A stretch of DNA of 10,965 bases from JBCBCP01 sp039178165 (GTDB lineage Bacteria > Pseudomonadota > Alphaproteobacteria > Rhodobacterales > Rhodobacteraceae), in contig JBCDFL010000110.1 of the NCBI GenBank assembly GCA_039178165.1, positions 1 to 10,965 on the forward strand, read 5' to 3'. A program made the translations under genes and the position numbers. Below are positions 7,216 through 10,965 of this stretch, one piece after another. The notes beneath the pieces are model-generated. The model worked only from the letters and a program-made list of their open reading frames with translations, searched no databases and was not told the DNA's origin. Positions within the stretch are counted from its first letter, which is position 1. The number at the start of each line of letters is the position of its first letter.

Positions 7216-7230
7216 CTGCGCAATGCGCAG
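7216..7230. promoter_or_regulatory. 15-bp palindrome upstream of the DUF1203 gene
   Basis: CTGCGCA, one central A, TGCGCAG: perfect 7-bp arms about 57 bp before the DUF1203 start. The size and symmetry suit a dimeric repressor site or a small RNA hairpin. No strong -10/-35 for the DUF1203 gene was found around it, so the role is open. Confidence 0.35.
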
Positions 7231-7286
7231 CATTCGGGTCGGGTTCGGCCTGGGCCTATGGCATCCGCGTTTTGAAGGAGACGCCT

Positions 7287-7751
7287 ATGCCCACATTCCA
7301 TGCCATCCCCACCCGCCACGCCGCCGCGTTCCGCGCGGGCCGCCCTGACGCGCTTGGCAATGTGCCCGAACGCAAGACCTCTGACGGGGCCGGAAATCCG
7401 TGCCGTCACTGCCTTCGGCTCATTCCGAAGGGGGCCGAGATGCTTGTGCTGGCCTACCAGCCGTTCGAGGGCAGCCATGCTTATGCGGAGGTTGGCCCGA
7501 TCTTCCTGTGCGCATCGGAGTGCGCGCGGGGCGGCGGCACAGAACAGCCACCGATCCTGACCACATCGCCCGACTATCTGATCAAGGGCTATTCGGCGGA
7601 CGAGCGGATCGTCTACGGCACCGGCGCGGTGGTTCTCGCCGACCGGATGCACGCCCGCATCGCGGAGATTTTCGCCGATCCGAACGTCGCGCAGATCCAC
7701 GTGCGCTCCGCCCGGAACAACTGCTACCAGGCGCGGGTGACACGGGATTGA
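7287..7751 (+). CDS. DUF1203 domain-containing protein
   Basis: A 154-residue soluble protein without a signal peptide or membrane segment. The central block CRHCLRLIPKGAEMLVLAYQ (Cys39, Cys42) followed by PF, then YAEVGPIFLCASEC (Cys79), is the hallmark of the DUF1203 family, of unknown function. A CxxC pair and a further cysteine suggest metal binding or a redox role, but this is not shown. The start is the ATG at 7287, because AAGGAG lies six bases before it (7275-7280). A TTG start at 7272 in the same frame would overlap that ribosome site. It is divergent from dnaE2 across a 179-bp region rich in inverted repeats, so SOS control is possible but not shown. The next gene on the strand follows after 97 bp. 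Confidence 0.85.
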   Translation: MPTFHAIPTRHAAAFRAGRPDALGNVPERKTSDGAGNPCRHCLRLIPKGAEMLVLAYQPFEGSHAYAEVGPIFLCASECARGGGTEQPPILTTSPDYLIKGYSADERIVYGTGAVVLADRMHARIAEIFADPNVAQIHVRSARNNCYQARVTRD

Positions 7752-7802
7752 TCACGCCCCCGGATGCGGCAAGGCGCCGTGCCCCAGGCGTATTGCGCGG
7801 CC

Positions 7803-7815
7803 CGCCGCCTCGGCG
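7803..7815 (+). terminator. Weak hairpin between the DUF1203 and zinc-finger genes
   Basis: CGCCG-N3-CGGCG in the 97-bp gap 7752-7848, which also has a 16-nt near-palindrome at 7768-7783 (GGCA...TGCC around GGCGCC). Neither is followed by a T-run. They could mark the end of the DUF1203 transcript, but in DNA this GC-rich short stems arise easily by chance. Confidence 0.2.
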
Positions 7816-7848
7816 CATAAAGCGCGCGAAGCCAGACTGAGACCAGCC

Positions 7849-8028
7849 ATGACACTCGACGCCCCCGAAACCAAAATCGTGGACAGCTACCGCGTGTGTT
7901 GCGACGGCGGTGAAGGCGCGCTCGGCCACCCCCGCGTCTGGCTGCAGATCCCCGCCGATATCGGTTGGGTCGAATGCCCCTATTGCGATACGAAATACAT
8001 CCACCGCGATTTCGTAGGCAAAGTCTGA
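7849..8028 (+). CDS. Small CHCC-type zinc-finger protein (NDUFS6-like)
   Basis: A 59-residue protein with VCCDGGEGALGHPRVWLQIP, then VECPYCDTKY. The ligand pattern Cys18, His27, Cys43, Cys46 is that of the zf-CHCC family. In mitochondria and some alphaproteobacteria (Paracoccus), homologues of this family (NDUFS6) are a zinc-binding accessory subunit of respiratory complex I; no complex I genes are in this window, so that role is inferred from the family. The ATG at 7849 gives the usual short N-terminal lead before the finger. Only a weak GAGA is upstream as a ribosome site. The last 55 bases overlap the next gene if that gene starts at 7974. All four zinc ligands are intact and the length is typical. 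Confidence 0.9.
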   Translation: MTLDAPETKIVDSYRVCCDGGEGALGHPRVWLQIPADIGWVECPYCDTKYIHRDFVGKV

Positions 8029-8666
8029 TCCGGCGCGCTTTCGTCTGGGCGCTGCCAGGCCTTGTTGCAGCCTACCTAATATCCGCAGCCCTCGGCGCCA
8101 TGATCCCAGGCCGCGTCGCCGATGTGGCGCGGGGAGACGGCCTGAACGTGCGGCTGATCGCTGGTCCGATCCACACCGATCTGCTCTTGCCGCTCACGCC
8201 CGCCGCGCGGGAGCGATTTGCCGTCTACGGCGTCGGCGCCGAACTCGCCGCCGCCGAATGGCTGGTCGTTGGGTGGGGCGCACGCGACTTCTACACCCAA
8301 ACCGGCAGCTACGCCGATCTGAGCTTGCGCGCTGTGTGGCGCGCGGCAGTCGGTGACAGCGCTGTCATGCGGATGGATGTCGCTGGCGCCCTGCCGCCGG
8401 ACTTGCGCGCGGCGCGTATCGCGCTCAGCCACGCGCAATACGCGGTGCTTTTGGACCAGATCACCGCGGACGTGGCGAACGTCACGCCACTGGACGTTCC
8501 AGGCTTCGGCACGTTCGATCGGTTTTTCGCCGCCACGGGGCGATTTCACCTTCTGAACACCTGCAATGTCTGGATTGGCCGCACCCTACGATCGGCAGGG
8601 GTGCCTTTCGGCGTGTGGACGCCTACGCCCTTCGCCATGCGTCTGTCGCACTGGCTTTACGGGTGA
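7974..8666 (+). CDS. DUF2459/TIGR02117 family protein with N-terminal membrane anchor
   Basis: 230 residues from the ATG at 7974. One hydrophobic segment at about residues 23-44 (ALPGLVAAYLISAALGAMIP) likely anchors the protein in the inner membrane, with the rest periplasmic. Family-typical blocks are IHTDLLLPL, WLVVGWGARDFY, and near the C-terminus NTCNVWIGRTLRSAG and VWTPTPFAMRLSHWL. The family is of unknown function; some members were first noted near urease genes, but none are here. The start is uncertain. ATG 7974 overlaps the zinc-finger gene by 55 bp and lacks a good ribosome site. A CTG at 8025 would overlap the previous stop by four bases (CTGA) and give 213 residues with the membrane segment near the N-terminus, which is more like the family but needs a rare start codon. 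Confidence 0.82.
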   Translation: MPLLRYEIHPPRFRRQSLIRRAFVWALPGLVAAYLISAALGAMIPGRVADVARGDGLNVRLIAGPIHTDLLLPLTPAARERFAVYGVGAELAAAEWLVVGWGARDFYTQTGSYADLSLRAVWRAAVGDSAVMRMDVAGALPPDLRAARIALSHAQYAVLLDQITADVANVTPLDVPGFGTFDRFFAATGRFHLLNTCNVWIGRTLRSAGVPFGVWTPTPFAMRLSHWLYG

Positions 8667-8803
8667 TGTGCACGTCCGGCCCAAGAAAAGACTAGGTTGA
8701 AGCGCTCGGTCGGGCGCAGAAGATCAGGGTGCCGCACCTTCCGCACGAGGCCCAATGAATGGAGCCGGCGCCGGGCCTGATCCTCGAACGACCGGCCCTC
8801 GGG
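8667..8803. other. Convergent intergenic gap, no gene seen
   Basis: The gap between the DUF2459 gene and the chemoreceptor-like gene, which converge here. It holds a hairpin-forming stretch GCGCTCGG/TCGGGCGC (8702-8717, one G-T pair) and the palindrome CCGGCGCCGG (8765-8774). Neither has a T-run, so no intrinsic terminator can be called for either strand. No small open reading frame looked convincing. Confidence 0.4.
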
Positions 8804-9553
8804 TCAGTCGTCGATGACGGACTGGATCAGAGTGTCGACCTTCGTCTGCACGGCCGCGTTGGCCGCTTCGATCTGGGCGGACAGCTCGCGGATTTCGGAC
8901 GCGATCACGGCAAAGCCGCGGCCCTGCGCGCCCACATGCGCCGCCTCGATGGAGGCGTTGATGGCGATGAGCCCGACGCCCCGCGTCGTCTCCGCGATAT
9001 GGTCGAGGGCCGCGCGCGCTTCGGCGCCGATCGCGTTGGCTTCGGCCCGCCCTGCCTCACGCGCCTCGTGCAGATCGGCGCTGAGCGTGTTCACCAGCTG
9101 CGCGAAATTGCGGTTGAAGGCGCCGCCGGCCATCCCAATCACCTCCCGCAGGAGCGCGGGATCGAAGGCATCCGCCTCGAACGCCGCCACCATCCGCTCA
9201 CACAGACGCACGAAATGCGCCATCGTCTCGACCGCTTCGGACATGGCTCGCGCGTGATCGCGCAGCCAGGCCAGCGCGTCGGGGTCGATCCCAGGCTCGG
9301 GCGTGTCCGCCTGCATCAGCCGCACGGTGTTTTGCGCGCCCGGCAGCGCCCGTCCGATCCCGGCGGCACACAAGGCACGCTCCTCCGCCGTGTCGAGGAG
9401 GGCGGCGGACGTGGCGTAGAACACCGCCCGCGCGCAATGGGAGCGGATCATGTCCACGGCGCGAAGCAGCTCCGCCCGGGCGACCAGACCAGTCGCCCCC
9501 GCCTGCTGACCCAAAGTGTCCGTAATGTCCGACAAGCGGTGCGATTGGCTCAT
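8804..9553 (-). CDS. Short soluble methyl-accepting chemotaxis-like protein
   Basis: A 249-residue protein with no membrane segment or signal peptide. Residues 186-225 (IAETTRGVGLIAINASIEAA, then HVGAQGRGFAVIASEIRELS) match the tip of the chemoreceptor signalling hairpin, the region that contacts CheA and CheW. Only about 24 residues follow this block, where a normal receptor has a long return helix, so the coiled coil is very short. The N-terminal 150 residues are helical and carry no sensor domain I recognise (Cys40, His39 and His113 are present but not in a known motif). Other chemotaxis genes are not nearby. The ATG at 9553 has GGAGG only two bases upstream, an unusually tight spacing. 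It may be a cytoplasmic scaffold or a degenerate receptor. The function is inferred from the tip motif alone. Confidence 0.75.
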   Translation of the reverse strand: MSQSHRLSDITDTLGQQAGATGLVARAELLRAVDMIRSHCARAVFYATSAALLDTAEERALCAAGIGRALPGAQNTVRLMQADTPEPGIDPDALAWLRDHARAMSEAVETMAHFVRLCERMVAAFEADAFDPALLREVIGMAGGAFNRNFAQLVNTLSADLHEAREAGRAEANAIGAEARAALDHIAETTRGVGLIAINASIEAAHVGAQGRGFAVIASEIRELSAQIEAANAAVQTKVDTLIQSVIDD

Positions 9554-9651
9554 ATCCTCCGCTTAGCGCGGCGAGGTTAACAAAGCCTTGCGCTGGTCCC
9601 GGGCCGGGATACGTGGCACATCACGACTGCACATAGAAGGAGAGCACCGGG
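9554..9651. promoter_or_regulatory. Divergent promoter region of the chemoreceptor-like gene and polA
   Basis: A 98-bp gap that must contain promoters for both directions. I see no convincing -35/-10 pair. It holds GTTAAC and a 13-bp palindrome TCCCGG-G-CCGGGA (9597-9609). AGAAGGAG at 9635-9642 is the polA ribosome site, nine bases before its ATG. Confidence 0.4.
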
Positions 9652-10965
9652 ATGGCATTTGGGAAAGGGCACCACCTGCACCTGATCGACGGCTCGGCCT
9701 TTATCTTCCGTGCCTATCACGCGCTGCCGCCCCTGACGCGCAAGTCGGACGGACTGCCCATCGGCGCGGTGAGCGGCTTTTGCAACATGCTGCACCGCTA
9801 TGTCGAAGGGAACCACGGCCCCGACGCGCCGACCCATGTGGCGGTGATCTTTGACAAGGGCAGCCATACGTTCCGCAATGACATGTACGACCAGTACAAG
9901 GCCAACCGGGACGAGATGCCCGCCGATCTGCGCCCGCAGATCCCGCTGACGCGGACCGCCACCGAAGCCTTCAACATCGCCTGCAAGGAGAAAGAGGGCT
10001 GGGAAGCGGACGACATCATCGCCACCCTCGCCGTGCAGGCGCGCGAGGCGGGTGGGCGCTGTACGATCATCAGTTCGGACAAGGACCTGATGCAGCTGGT
10101 CGGCGGCGGGGTGGAGATGCTCGATGCGATGAAGAACACCCGCATCGACCGCGACGGCGTGTTCGAGAAGTTCGGCGTCTACCCCGAGCGGGTCGTGGAC
10201 GTGCAGGCGCTGGCCGGCGATAGCGTGGACAACGTGCCGGGTGCGCCGGGCATCGGGATCAAGACGGCCGCGCTGCTGATCAATGAATTCGGAGACCTCG
10301 ACGCCCTGCTGGAGGGGGCCGAGACGATCAAGCAGCCCAAGCGGCGGCAGACCCTGATCGAGCATTCGGATCAGATCCGCCTGTCCCGCGATCTGGTGCG
10401 GCTGGACGAGAACACGCCGCTGGATTTCACCGTCGACGATCTGGAGGTGCGTGACCCGAAGCCCGAGGTTCTGATGCCCTTCCTGGCGGAGATGGAGTTC
10501 CGCACCCTCACCAAGCGCATCGCAGATGAGCTGGGGGTCGAGGCGCCGGTGATCGAGGCGACGCGGCCCCAGCCCGACGCGCTGCCCGCGCCCGAAGCGC
10601 CCAGCTTCGAGGACAGCACCTATGAGCAGGTGAGCGACGCCGCGGGCCTGCAAACCTGGATCGACCTGATCTACGAGCGCGGCTGGGTTGCGGTGGATAC
10701 GGAGACGACAGGCCTCAATGAGATGACCGCCGATCTGGTCGGTATCTCGCTGTGCGTGAATGCGGGCTATGCTTGCTACATCCCGCTGATCCACAAGGCG
10801 GATGGGGGCGATGACCTTTTCGGCTCGGACGCGCTGGCGGAGGGGCAGATGCCGCTGGAGACCGCGCTGGAGATGCTGAAACCCGTGCTGGAGGACGATA
10901 GCATCCTAAAGATCGGGCAGAATATGAAATACGACCTCAAGGTCTTTGCCCGGCTTGGCATCGGC
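9652..10965 (+). CDS. polA: DNA polymerase I, N-terminal part (cut by window edge)
   Basis: 438 residues are visible, open to the window end. Residues about 8-290 are the 5'-3' exonuclease (flap nuclease) domain, with LIDGSAFIFRAYHALPPL, EADDIIATLA, SSDKDLMQLV, and GDSVDNVPGAPGIGIKTA holding Asp190 and Asp193. After a Pro/Glu-rich linker, the 3'-5' proofreading domain begins at about residue 325. Its exo I motif VDTETTG (Asp349, Glu351) and exo II motif GQNMKYDLK (Asn424, Asp428) are intact, so proofreading is expected, unlike in Taq-type enzymes. The polymerase domain lies beyond the edge. The role is Okazaki fragment processing and gap filling in repair. The ATG at 9652 has a strong ribosome site, AGAAGGAG, nine bases upstream. 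Confidence 0.97.
   Translation, partial: MAFGKGHHLHLIDGSAFIFRAYHALPPLTRKSDGLPIGAVSGFCNMLHRYVEGNHGPDAPTHVAVIFDKGSHTFRNDMYDQYKANRDEMPADLRPQIPLTRTATEAFNIACKEKEGWEADDIIATLAVQAREAGGRCTIISSDKDLMQLVGGGVEMLDAMKNTRIDRDGVFEKFGVYPERVVDVQALAGDSVDNVPGAPGIGIKTAALLINEFGDLDALLEGAETIKQPKRRQTLIEHSDQIRLSRDLVRLDENTPLDFTVDDLEVRDPKPEVLMPFLAEMEFRTLTKRIADELGVEAPVIEATRPQPDALPAPEAPSFEDSTYEQVSDAAGLQTWIDLIYERGWVAVDTETTGLNEMTADLVGISLCVNAGYACYIPLIHKADGGDDLFGSDALAEGQMPLETALEMLKPVLEDDSILKIGQNMKYDLKVFARLGIG

Noticed and set aside
8765..8774. Palindrome CCGGCGCCGG as a terminator
   Set aside because: Short self-complementary GC word without loop or T-run; easily expected by chance at this GC content.
9577..10794. Long minus-strand open frame antisense to polA
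   Set aside because: polA motifs run through the whole stretch on the plus strand; the antisense frame is His/Gln/Arg-rich without a known domain.
9652..10965. Loss of proofreading in DNA polymerase I
   Set aside because: Exo I (Asp349, Glu351) and exo II (Asn424, Asp428) residues are present.

Overview
The window looks like an ordinary chromosomal segment of a high-GC alphaproteobacterium, most likely in the Rhodobacterales. The reasons are strong GC bias at third codon positions, a gpmI-envC pair with overlapping stop and start, a DnaE2/ImuC polymerase behind a GTTC-N7-GTTC type LexA box, and a CHCC zinc-finger protein of the NDUFS6 type. The genus is an inference. I see no tRNA, rRNA, CRISPR array, transposase or integrase.

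Layout. Positions 1-3086 are three minus-strand genes: an atypical short-chain dehydrogenase/epimerase, then gpmI (glycolytic phosphoglycerate mutase), then the start of an envC-like murein hydrolase activator that runs off the left edge. A LysR regulator (3180-4067, plus) is divergent from the dehydrogenase and probably controls it. Converging on the LysR gene is dnaE2 (4159-7107, minus), the error-prone translesion polymerase. Its promoter carries a LexA-like operator between -35 and -10. Divergent from dnaE2 are three plus-strand genes: a DUF1203 protein, a 59-residue CHCC zinc-finger protein, and a DUF2459/TIGR02117 membrane-anchored protein whose reading frame overlaps the zinc-finger gene. 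A short soluble chemoreceptor-like protein (8804-9553, minus) converges on them. It is divergent from polA (9652 to the right edge), DNA polymerase I, of which the 5'-3' exonuclease and the start of the 3'-5' exonuclease domain are visible.

No new multi-gene system stands out. The most interesting points are small. dnaE2 appears to lack its C-terminal OB domain, and its tail is partly encoded by a palindromic element; a related copy sits at the 3' end of the neighbouring LysR gene. dnaE2 stands alone, without imuA or imuB next to it. The chemoreceptor signalling hairpin is unusually short. Several clean inverted repeats lie in the intergenic regions, including a 9-bp-arm hairpin before gpmI and a 9-bp inverted repeat beside the LexA box.
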